A stretch of 6,960 bases of DNA from Bacteroidaceae bacterium (GTDB lineage: Bacteria; Bacteroidota; Bacteroidia; Bacteroidales; Bacteroidaceae). The stretch is taken from the NCBI GenBank assembly GCA_017558165.1, contig JAFYWE010000045.1, positions 1-6,960 of the forward strand. Reading direction: 5' to 3'. The notes below the pieces were generated by a model. It was not told the DNA's origin, did not search any database, and worked only from the letters and a program-made list of their open reading frames with translations. The translations under genes were made by a program, and so were the position numbers. Below, one piece after another: positions 1 through 6,268 of the stretch. How positions within the stretch are numbered: the stretch's first letter is position 1; every line of letters begins with the position of its first letter.

Positions 1-1560
1 ATTCTTGTTCTTACGTATTCCCTCGAGCAAATTCCTTGCCGCCTCAACCATGGTGGGGTTCTCGTCGGCAAGGTTCTTGACCTCGTCGAACTCGCCGTCG
101 ACCCTCTTGAACTGCTGTGGCGCAGTCGAATATCCGGTCTCTATCTTTGGTCCCCAAGGAACCATCTGCGGGCCACCCTTGGGCTCAATGTATTTCCAGT
201 CGAATAAAATGAGCGACAGGGTGTGGTTCGACGCCATCTCCACGGCAAAAGTACGGCCGCAGCCCTCCTCGCCAAGCCAGGCTGCAACCTGACTGCATTC
301 ACCATCGGAAGAGAATGAGCGTGCTCCATGCTCGCCCTCCTTACCCACAACCATAGCCATCACGTCAAGGAAATCAATCTGTGAAACGAGCCCGTCCCTT
401 ACGCCCGGTTCCTTGATCATGGCCGGCCAATGTACGATGAACGGCACGCGCGTACCGCCCTCAAAGGTGCTGTACTTTCCACCACGCAGGCCACCCGTGG
501 GCGAATGTTCGCCTACGAGTTCCTCGGCACCATCGGCATAGCCGTCGTCGAGCACCGGACCATTGTCACTTGTAAGTATTATGAGCGTATTCTCAAGCAC
601 GCCCTGTTCATCGAGCGCCCGTACTATCTCACCCACGCACCAGTCGAACTGCGCAATGGCATCGCCACGCAAGCCCATTGAGCTGGCTCCACGAAAACGC
701 TGATGCGGAAAACGCGGAACGTGTACATCATTGGTAGCAAAATAGATAAAGAACGGTAGTTCACTATTCGCTTTAATGAAATCCACGGCACGTGAGGTTA
801 TGCTGTCGGCAATGTTCTCATCCTTCCAAAGAGCCGTTCCACCACCCTTCATATAACCGATACGGCCTATTCCGTTGACAATGGACATATCGTGCCCATG
901 AGAATGTTTAAGGTTGTAAAGTAGCTCTGGGTTGTCACGACCGGTGGGCTCACCATCAAAATTCTGCTTGTAACTTACATATACTGGTGCCGAGGCATCA
1001 TAATTGGCAATCCTTCCGTTCTCCACAAACACGCAAGGAACCCTGTCGGCCGTGGCTGCCATAATGTACGAGTAGTCGAAGCCGATGTCTGCCAACGCCG
1101 GCGATATGACACCGTTCCAATCCTGCCTGCCAGTCTCGGCACCGAGCCCAAGATGCCACTTTCCGAAGGCCGCAGTTGTATAACCGGCCTCCTTGAAGAC
1201 GTCGGCAACGGTGTACTGTTCGGGCGACACAATCATGGCCGCGTCGCCCGCCGCCACATCGGTGCCCTGCTTGCGCCAAGGATACTCGCCTGTGAGCAAA
1301 GAATAGCGCGAAGGGGTACTCGTTGAAGCCACAGAATGGGCATTCGTAAAACGTAAGCCACCATCGGATAACTTATTGACATTAGGCGTGTTTACGCCCA
1401 CTGCACCATAGCATTCCAGGTCACCGAAACCCAAATCATCGGCATAAATGAGCACCACGTTGGGTCTTGGCATATTTTCATCCTCCACAGGCCCTGTTGC
1501 CTGCGCAAGAAGAGGCGAGGCAAGCGACAGGGAGAGTATTCCCAAATCAAGTCTATTCAT
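1..1560 (-). CDS. S1-family formylglycine-dependent sulfatase (Ser-type), 3' end cut by window edge
   Basis: A single open frame of 520 codons runs from the ATG at 1560-1558 to the left edge with no stop. It should hydrolyse a sulfate ester on a glycan or similar substrate. Seen: AlaAspAspLeuGly at 40-44 (metal-binding Asp41/Asp42); STPSRYSLLTG at 81-91, where Ser81 is the residue converted to formylglycine; the second sulfatase signature GYTTAAFGKWHLG at 126-138; TSDNGP at 330-335 (metal-binding Asp332/Asn333); and GGKYSTFEGGTRVPF at 360-374. Ser rather than Cys in the first motif implies maturation by an anaerobic radical-SAM sulfatase-maturing enzyme, which is not in this window. Residues 1-21 (hydrophobic LGILSLSLASPLLAQA) look like a short signal peptide cleaved near AQA, so periplasmic location is inferred. 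The end resembles the usual sulfatase C-terminus, so probably few residues are missing. It diverges from grpE. The sulfatase call is firm; subfamily and substrate (sulfated galactose or hexosamine would be typical) are unknown. Confidence 0.93.
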   Translation of the reverse strand, partial: MNRLDLGILSLSLASPLLAQATGPVEDENMPRPNVVLIYADDLGFGDLECYGAVGVNTPNVNKLSDGGLRFTNAHSVASTSTPSRYSLLTGEYPWRKQGTDVAAGDAAMIVSPEQYTVADVFKEAGYTTAAFGKWHLGLGAETGRQDWNGVISPALADIGFDYSYIMAATADRVPCVFVENGRIANYDASAPVYVSYKQNFDGEPTGRDNPELLYNLKHSHGHDMSIVNGIGRIGYMKGGGTALWKDENIADSITSRAVDFIKANSELPFFIYFATNDVHVPRFPHQRFRGASSMGLRGDAIAQFDWCVGEIVRALDEQGVLENTLIILTSDNGPVLDDGYADGAEELVGEHSPTGGLRGGKYSTFEGGTRVPFIVHWPAMIKEPGVRDGLVSQIDFLDVMAMVVGKEGEHGARSFSSDGECSQVAAWLGEEGCGRTFAVEMASNHTLSLILFDWKYIEPKGGPQMVPWGPKIETGYSTAPQQFKRVDGEFDEVKNLADENPTMVEAARNLLEGIRKNKN

Positions 1561-1638
1561 ATTTGCAAAGTATATCAGCTACGAAAATAACCATTCTGCC
1601 CGAATAATGAAAATACATAGGAACAAAAATCAAGAATC

Positions 1639-1711
1639 TGCCATTTTGACACCGGATGTCACACAAAGCCACTGAATTTATGACGCGTTTCTGCCAAAAA
1701 CCGCATTGGCA
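1639..1711. promoter_or_regulatory. Putative grpE control region: five TGNCA pentamers with two inverted repeats
   Basis: The 196-bp spacer between the divergent sulfatase and grpE contains TGCCA (1639), TGACA (1647), TGTCA (1657), TGCCA (1692) and TGGCA (1707). TGACA and TGTCA form an inverted repeat with a 5-base spacer (1647-1661). TGCCAA-N8-TTGGCA forms a second, perfect 6-bp inverted repeat at 1692-1711. A weak promoter-like pair overlaps the latter: TCTG at 1690-1693 and TATTTG at 1715-1720, with 23 bases between TCTG and TTTG. It is not the CIRCE element (TTAGCACTC-N9-GAGTGCTAA), so HrcA control is not supported. Role as an operator or stress-promoter element is inferred from position upstream of a heat-shock gene; it could equally act on the sulfatase gene. 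Confidence 0.4.
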
Positions 1712-1756
1712 AACTATTTGTTATTTATAAAATAAAAAAGAAAAATTTCGAAGACT

Positions 1757-2326
1757 ATGAGCGAAAAGGATAAGGAGATTTTGGAAGAGACCGTGAACAA
1801 CGGCACAGAGAACGAGAATGTACAGGAGAACGCAGAGCAGGAGACTGTTGAGCTGACAGCCGAGGAGAAACTGCAGAAGGAGCTTAACGAGGCTAACGAG
1901 AAGATCGTTACACTTGAGGACAAGTTCCTGCGTCAGGTTGCAGAGTTCGACAACTACCGCAAGCGTACAATCAAGGAGAAGGCCGAGCTTATAAAGAACG
2001 GCGGCGAGAAAGTGATTGAGTCAATACTGCCGGTACTCGACGACTTTGAGCGCGCACTCACCAACCTTGCGAAGGACGAGAACGCGGCCGAGGTAATGAC
2101 AGGCGTGGAGCTTATCTACAACAAGTTCACTGGCATACTCAAGCAGAACGGCCTGCAGAAGATTGACACCGAGGGTGCGGAGTTCAACACCGATTTCCAC
2201 GAGGCAATCGCACTTGTACCTACACCGGACGCAAGCCTCAAGGGCAAGGTACTCGATTGTGTACAGGCAGGTTATACACTGAACGATAAAGTAATACGTC
2301 ACGCAAAGGTTGCAGTGGGCGAATAA
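1757..2326 (+). CDS. grpE: GrpE, nucleotide exchange factor of DnaK
   Basis: A 189-residue protein, close to the usual GrpE length. GrpE binds as a dimer to the DnaK ATPase domain in the cytoplasm and promotes ADP release, resetting the chaperone cycle with DnaJ. Seen: an acidic, disordered-looking N-terminus (1-35), a long charged helix predicted as coiled coil (about 35-90, including FLRQVAEFDNYRKR at 57-70, a GrpE hallmark), LPVLDDFERAL at 91-101, and the C-terminal beta-domain signature FNTDFHEAIALVP at 143-155 with GYTLNDKVIRHAKVAV at 172-187. The ATG at 1757 is the first in frame after an A-rich leader and gives a normal N-terminus; no Shine-Dalgarno is seen. dnaJ follows on the same strand after 186 bp. 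dnaK is not adjacent here. Confidence 0.97.
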   Translation: MSEKDKEILEETVNNGTENENVQENAEQETVELTAEEKLQKELNEANEKIVTLEDKFLRQVAEFDNYRKRTIKEKAELIKNGGEKVIESILPVLDDFERALTNLAKDENAAEVMTGVELIYNKFTGILKQNGLQKIDTEGAEFNTDFHEAIALVPTPDASLKGKVLDCVQAGYTLNDKVIRHAKVAVGE

Positions 2327-2348
2327 TGATCAGCACCCCACAGGCGTT

Positions 2349-2414
2349 TGTCATCCCGAACCTTGTGTGAGGGACCTCAAAAAAAAGCATTGAGATGTCT
2401 CATGTTCGGTGACA
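2349..2414. repeat. Large imperfect palindrome in the grpE-dnaJ spacer, REP-like dispersed repeat candidate
   Basis: The outer arms are TGTCATCCCGAAC (2349-2361) and GTTCGGTGACA (2404-2414). They pair over 11 bp with a two-base bulge (TC at 2354-2355). Inside are two smaller palindromes, TGAGGGACCTCA (2368-2379) and TGAGATGTCTCA (2391-2402), separated by an A-run and GCAT. The inner palindromes can each fold alone or pair with one another through their TGAG/CTCA ends, giving one long hairpin. A further small hairpin, GCCC-TTTC-GGGC, follows at 2418-2429. The arm sequence resembles the GTCATCC(C/T)GA-type palindromic repeats scattered in intergenic regions of many bacteria; that is from memory and needs a genome search. 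In a grpE-dnaJ transcript it could stabilise or attenuate mRNA. It lacks a U-tract on the plus strand, so it is not a typical terminator. Confidence 0.55.
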
Positions 2415-2512
2415 TCAGCCCTTTCGGGCGTCAAGCGCTGGTTTGAAATGATGCAAGCAACGGAAATCAGCAATTTGGGGTCAACATCAATAATATCACT
2501 TAATGAATTGAT

Positions 2513-3664
2513 ATGGCAAAGAGAGATTACTATGAAGTGCTGGGTGTCGGCAGGGACGCATCGGCAAACGACATAAAGAAGGCCTACCGCAAATTGGCCA
2601 TCAAGTACCACCCCGACAAGAACCCTGGCGACAAAGAAGCCGAGGAGAAGTTCAAGGAGGCGGCAGAGGCATACAGTGTACTCAGCGATGCCGACAAGAA
2701 GGCACGCTACGATCAGTTCGGCCACGAAGGCCTGAGCGGAGGAGCCGGAGGCGGTTTCAACGGAGCCGGTATGGACATGAATGACATATTCTCGATGTTC
2801 GGCGACATCTTCGGCGGTGGAGGTTTCGGTGGATTCGGTGGCTTTGGAGGAGGCGGCAGATCTGCACGCCCCGCAAAGAGCAGAGGCGGCGACCTTCGCG
2901 TGAAGGTAAAACTGAACCTCCAGGAGATTTCGAACGGCGTGACCAAGAAATTCAAGCTCAAGAAATATGTAGCCTGTACACACTGTAACGGTAGCGGCGC
3001 ACAGGGCAGCGCAACCGAGACTTGCCCCGATTGCGGCGGTACAGGACGTGTGATACGCACACAGCAGAGCTTCTTCGGCATGATGCGTACCGAGGTTCCA
3101 TGTCCACGTTGCGAGGGCGAGGGAAAGATCATCAAGGACAAGTGCCCGCACTGTAACGGTGACGGAATCGTGATGGGCGAAGAGGTTGTAGAGGTACAGA
3201 TTCCGGCAGGTGTAAGCGAGGGTATGCAGCTCACAATGCGCGGCAAGGGTAATGCCGGCAAGCGCAACGGCATTGCAGGTGACCTGCAGATTCTCATTGA
3301 GGAGGAGGAGCATCCAACACTCGTCCGCCAGGACAACGACCTCATCTACAGCCTGTTGCTTGACATCCCTACAGCAATACTGGGTGGATTTGCCGAGGTA
3401 CCGACAATCGACGGCAAGGCAAAGGTAACCATTGAACCCGGTACACAGCCTGGCAAGGTGATGCGCCTGCGCGGCAAGGGATTGCCCACTGTCAACGGAT
3501 ACGGACGCGGTGACATCATCGTGAACATAAGCGTCTACATTCCCGAGACACTAAGCAAGGACGAGAAGAAGAGCGTCGAGAAGTTCAAGGATTCCGAGAA
3601 CTTCAGACCAAGCGAAAGCATCAAGGAGAAGATTTTCCGCCGTTTCAAGAACTTCTTTGACTGA
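2513..3664 (+). CDS. dnaJ: DnaJ (Hsp40), co-chaperone of DnaK
   Basis: A 383-residue type I J-protein with all expected domains in order. The J domain (about 1-70) carries HPD at 33-35, which stimulates DnaK ATP hydrolysis. A Gly/Phe-rich linker (about 76-115) includes a GFGGFGGFGG run. Four CxxCxGxG zinc-binding repeats start at Cys155, Cys171, Cys197 and Cys211, giving two zinc sites. The C-terminal substrate-binding domains follow (about 225-350; QIPAGVSEGMQL at 229-240, later RLRGKGLP). It delivers unfolded clients to DnaK in the cytoplasm, working with GrpE encoded upstream. The ATG at 2513 gives the canonical MAKRDYYEVLGV start; there is no Shine-Dalgarno. folC starts only 23 bp downstream, so co-transcription is likely. 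No key residue is missing. Confidence 0.98.
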   Translation: MAKRDYYEVLGVGRDASANDIKKAYRKLAIKYHPDKNPGDKEAEEKFKEAAEAYSVLSDADKKARYDQFGHEGLSGGAGGGFNGAGMDMNDIFSMFGDIFGGGGFGGFGGFGGGGRSARPAKSRGGDLRVKVKLNLQEISNGVTKKFKLKKYVACTHCNGSGAQGSATETCPDCGGTGRVIRTQQSFFGMMRTEVPCPRCEGEGKIIKDKCPHCNGDGIVMGEEVVEVQIPAGVSEGMQLTMRGKGNAGKRNGIAGDLQILIEEEEHPTLVRQDNDLIYSLLLDIPTAILGGFAEVPTIDGKAKVTIEPGTQPGKVMRLRGKGLPTVNGYGRGDIIVNISVYIPETLSKDEKKSVEKFKDSENFRPSESIKEKIFRRFKNFFD

Positions 3665-3687
3665 TAACACATAAACAAGAACCCAAG

Positions 3688-4971
3688 ATGATGACATACG
3701 AAGAGACTGTCACATATCTTTACAACTGCGCACCGCCCTTCCAGCAAGTAGGCGGTGCTGCTTACAAAGAGGGGTTGTCAACCACTTTAGCGTTGGACAA
3801 CCATTTGGGCAACCCGCACCGCAAGTACCGCACCATACACGTTGCGGGCACAAACGGCAAGGGCTCCACATCGCACACCATCGCAGCGGTACTGCAGGCA
3901 AGCGGTTACAAGGTAGGACTTTACACATCGCCCCACCTCATCGATTTCCGCGAGCGAATGAGAGTAAACGGCATACCCGCCCCACAGGAGTACATCGTAG
4001 ACTTCGTTGAGCGCCACAAGGCATTCTTCGAACCGTTGCAGCCATCGTTTTTCGAGCTGACGACAGCGATGGCATTCAACTACTTTGCCGAGCAGGAGGT
4101 TGACGTCGCGGTGATTGAAGTTGGACTTGGAGGACGTCTGGACTGCACCAACATCATCAAACCAGATCTTTGTGTGATAACGAACATAAGCAAGGACCAC
4201 ACCCAGTTCCTGGGTAACACCCTGCGGGATATTGCCGGCGAGAAGGCTGGCATAATCAAGAGCGGGATACCGGTGGTAATAGGCGAGACCACACCCGAGA
4301 CAAAGCCTGTATTCAGCGCCAAGGCTACAGAGGTCGACGCACCGATAATCTTTGCCGAGGATGAGATGGAGCTACGTGATGCAACGCCATGCGGCAACGG
4401 TTTCGAGTACGACACCAAGGAGTACGGCACACTGCACGGTGAGCTCGGCGGATTCTGCCAGGAGAAGAACGCGAACACCATACTCGCAGCCATAAGACAG
4501 CTGAAGAGCATGGGCTACCACATTGATATCGAATCGTTGCGAAAAGGCTTTACAAATATAACAGCATTGACAGGCCTTATGGGACGCTGGCAGAAGATTT
4601 CAGAGCACCCCATGACCGTGTGCGACGCAGGCCACAACATCGGTGGCATCGAATACATCGTAAGACAGCTCCAAACACAGGAGTGCGACACGTTGCGCAT
4701 AGTGTTCGGAATGGTAAGCGACAAGGACATCACCGCAGTGCTTGCAATGATGCCCAAGAGCGCTGTTTATTACTTTACCCAGGCAAGCATACAGCGTGCG
4801 ATGCCGTCGGCAGAACTGCAGGAGAAGGCAAGCACCTTCGGCCTCATCGGCGACCACTACCCCAACGTCAAGGCCGCACTTGAGGCGGCCAGGGCCGACA
4901 GTGGTGCCAATGATTTCATCTTTGTGGGAGGCAGTTGCTTCATTGTTGCCGATTTGCTGGCAACTCTTTGA
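3688..4971 (+). CDS. folC: Bifunctional dihydrofolate synthase / folylpolyglutamate synthase
   Basis: A 427-residue protein of the Mur-ligase-like FolC family and normal length. It uses ATP to join L-glutamate to dihydropteroate (making dihydrofolate) and then to reduced folates (making polyglutamates) in the cytoplasm. Seen: P-loop GTNGKGS at 54-60; TSPHLIDFRERMRVNG at 80-95, a region associated with dihydropteroate/folate binding; EVGLGGRLDCTN at 144-155; ITNISKDHTQFLG at 164-176 with His171 as probable Mg ligand; EKAGIIK at 185-191, with Lys188 a possible carbamylated lysine; and DAGHN at 313-317 in the C-terminal glutamate-ligase domain, where many homologues have D(G/T)(A/G)HN. The protein ends with GGSCFIVADLL, the usual closing motif. 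Start is the ATG at 3688; the adjacent ATG at 3691 is equally possible and changes one residue. It follows dnaJ by 23 bp with no terminator between, so it probably belongs to that transcript. Dual activity is the usual bacterial case but is not proven by sequence. Confidence 0.95.
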   Translation: MMTYEETVTYLYNCAPPFQQVGGAAYKEGLSTTLALDNHLGNPHRKYRTIHVAGTNGKGSTSHTIAAVLQASGYKVGLYTSPHLIDFRERMRVNGIPAPQEYIVDFVERHKAFFEPLQPSFFELTTAMAFNYFAEQEVDVAVIEVGLGGRLDCTNIIKPDLCVITNISKDHTQFLGNTLRDIAGEKAGIIKSGIPVVIGETTPETKPVFSAKATEVDAPIIFAEDEMELRDATPCGNGFEYDTKEYGTLHGELGGFCQEKNANTILAAIRQLKSMGYHIDIESLRKGFTNITALTGLMGRWQKISEHPMTVCDAGHNIGGIEYIVRQLQTQECDTLRIVFGMVSDKDITAVLAMMPKSAVYYFTQASIQRAMPSAELQEKASTFGLIGDHYPNVKAALEAARADSGANDFIFVGGSCFIVADLLATL

Positions 4972-5021
4972 AAATTAGCGCAAAAACCTAAAAAACGCAA
5001 ATAAACATAAATGCGGCTTAA

Positions 5022-5068
5022 AATCGGCCAGGACGGGAAATGTGCACCAAATCCCGTCCTGGTTGATT
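5022..5068 (+). terminator. Strong hairpin after folC, probable transcription terminator
   Basis: CCAGGACGGGA (5028-5038) pairs perfectly with TCCCGTCCTGG (5052-5062), 11 bp. Six further pairs, two of them G-U, extend the base to 5022/5068. The loop is 13 bases and contains the palindrome GTGCAC (5042-5047). The 3' side runs into the A/T-rich stretch TTGATTATTTATTATAAA rather than a pure T-run, so termination may be imperfect. It lies about 50 bp past the folC stop and before the candidate galM promoter, which fits an operon boundary. Confidence 0.7.
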
Positions 5069-5085
5069 ATTTATTATAAAAATCC

Positions 5086-5116
5086 TTTGCGGTGAAACAT
5101 TTTTTTATTTTATTTG
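5086..5116 (+). promoter_or_regulatory. Candidate Bacteroidetes-type promoter for galM
   Basis: TTTG at 5086-5089 is followed after 23 bases by TTTATTTG (5109-5116). The known Bacteroidetes primary sigma consensus is TTTG about 19 bases before TAnnTTTG. Here the spacing fits exactly and the -7 element matches at all but one fixed base (TT instead of TA). Transcription would start near 5121-5125, giving a leader of about 25 nt before the galM ATG. The call rests on motif spacing only. Confidence 0.5.
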
Positions 5117-5121
5117 CGCAG

Positions 5122-5133
5122 AAATAGCTATTT
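5122..5133. repeat. 12-bp perfect palindrome at the predicted galM transcription start
   Basis: AAATAGCTATTT is self-complementary and lies just downstream of the candidate -7 element, over the expected transcription start. This position would suit an operator for a sugar-responsive regulator, but an A/T-rich palindrome of this size can occur by chance in such a leader. No regulator gene is present in the window. Confidence 0.25.
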
Positions 5134-5146
5134 AACGAACCGAAAT

Positions 5147-6232
5147 ATGAATTGTACAGAAAACAATCTTTCACAATTGAAGGCTGCTGATTTCGTAAAA
5201 GAGATCGGCGGTAAGGAGACAGCGCTATTCATCCTCAAGAACAAGGCTGGTAGCGAAGTTGCAATCACAAACTATGGAGGCGCAATCTGCAGCATCATGG
5301 TTCCTGACAAGAACGGCAACTATGCGAACGTAATTCAGGGACATGACAGCATCGACAACCTCCTCAACAGCCCTGAGCCATTCCTGAGCACACTTGTAGG
5401 CCGTTACGGCAACAGAATATGCAAGGGCAAGTTCACTATCGACGGCAAGGAGTATAACCTCGCAATCAACAACGGTCCTAACCACCTGCACGGTGGCCCT
5501 ACAGGCTTCCACGCAAGAGTATGGGATGCCGAGCAGACCGATTGCCAGACACTCAAGCTCCACTACCTGTCGTCAGATATGGAGGAGGGCTTCCCCGGTA
5601 ACCTTGACGTTACTGTAATTTACACATTCACAGACGACAACGAGCTGAAGATCGACTATACAGCGACAACAGACAAGAAGACCATCGTGAACCTCACAAG
5701 CCACGGCTTCTTCTCACTCTCAGGTATCGCTGACCCTACAGCTACAATCGACAACCTCATTTGCGAGATCAATGCAGACTTCTTCGTGCCAATCGATGAC
5801 ACATCAGTACCTTACGGTTGCATAGCACCGGTAAAGGGCACAGCATTCGACTTCACCACCCCAACAGAGGTAGGTGCACGCATCGATGCCGACGAGGAGC
5901 AGATCAAGCACGGCGCAGGCTACGACCACTGCTATGTACTCAACAAGAAGGAGGTGGGCGAGCTCAGCTTCGCGGCCAAGGTAACTGAGCCTGTAAGCGG
6001 CCGTACAATGGAGGTTTACACAACCGAGCCAGGTGTACAGGTATACACATCAAACTGGCACAGCGGTTTCGCCGGCGCACACGGCGCTACATTCCCCAAG
6101 CGCAGCGCAATCTGCTTCGAGGCACAGTGCTTCCCCGACTCACCTAACCGTGCACACTTCCCAAGCGTAGTGCTTTGCCCAGGCGAGACATACAAGCAGG
6201 TTACCGTATATAAATTCGGTGTAGAGAAATAA
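5147..6232 (+). CDS. galM: Aldose 1-epimerase (galactose mutarotase)
   Basis: A 361-residue protein of normal GalM length that interconverts alpha and beta anomers of galactose and glucose, feeding alpha-galactose to galactokinase in the Leloir pathway. Seen: GRYGNRI at 85-91 (substrate-binding Arg90), NHLHGG at 112-117 (catalytic acid His115), TSHGFFSLSG at 184-193 (His186; many homologues have TNHSYFNL), GYDHCYVL at 258-265 (Asp260), and FEAQCFPDSPN at 324-334 with the catalytic base Glu325. The motifs match by order and spacing to the Arg71, His96, His170, Asp243, Glu304 set of the Lactococcus enzyme. The frame stays open upstream to a TTG at 5114, but that codon falls inside the candidate -7 promoter element, so the ATG at 5147 is chosen. 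No signal peptide or lipobox is visible, so a cytoplasmic enzyme is inferred. It is followed after 36 bp by a sugar transporter, probably in one operon. Confidence 0.95.
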   Translation: MNCTENNLSQLKAADFVKEIGGKETALFILKNKAGSEVAITNYGGAICSIMVPDKNGNYANVIQGHDSIDNLLNSPEPFLSTLVGRYGNRICKGKFTIDGKEYNLAINNGPNHLHGGPTGFHARVWDAEQTDCQTLKLHYLSSDMEEGFPGNLDVTVIYTFTDDNELKIDYTATTDKKTIVNLTSHGFFSLSGIADPTATIDNLICEINADFFVPIDDTSVPYGCIAPVKGTAFDFTTPTEVGARIDADEEQIKHGAGYDHCYVLNKKEVGELSFAAKVTEPVSGRTMEVYTTEPGVQVYTSNWHSGFAGAHGATFPKRSAICFEAQCFPDSPNRAHFPSVVLCPGETYKQVTVYKFGVEK

Positions 6233-6268
6233 CAAATCATTTAAAATAATCTAAAACCTTAAACAATT

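Noticed and set aside
430..681. Plus-strand and other minus-strand open frames within 1-1560
   Set aside because: All overlap the continuous sulfatase frame, which carries every expected motif in order.
1639..1711. A CIRCE (HrcA) operator before grpE
   Set aside because: The dyads present do not match TTAGCACTC-N9-GAGTGCTAA.
2326..2370. A 14-codon open frame starting at an ATG that overlaps the grpE stop (TAATG)
   Set aside because: It is very short, ends inside the palindromic element and has no supporting features.
2368..2390. Rho-independent terminator between grpE and dnaJ
   Set aside because: The hairpin is followed by an A-run, not a T-run, on the plus strand, and dnaJ lies in the same orientation without a clear promoter of its own.
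2793..2860. Repetitive GGT/GGC-TTC tract that looks like a tandem repeat
   Set aside because: It encodes the normal Gly/Phe-rich linker of DnaJ.
2351..3313. A 320-codon open frame on the minus strand
   Set aside because: It lies antisense to dnaJ, has no recognisable domain, and its Cys/Ala/Val-rich composition is what the complement of a GC-biased coding frame gives.
4620..4978. Plus-strand open frames overlapping the end of folC
   Set aside because: They are Arg/His/Pro-rich out-of-frame readings of the folC C-terminal domain.
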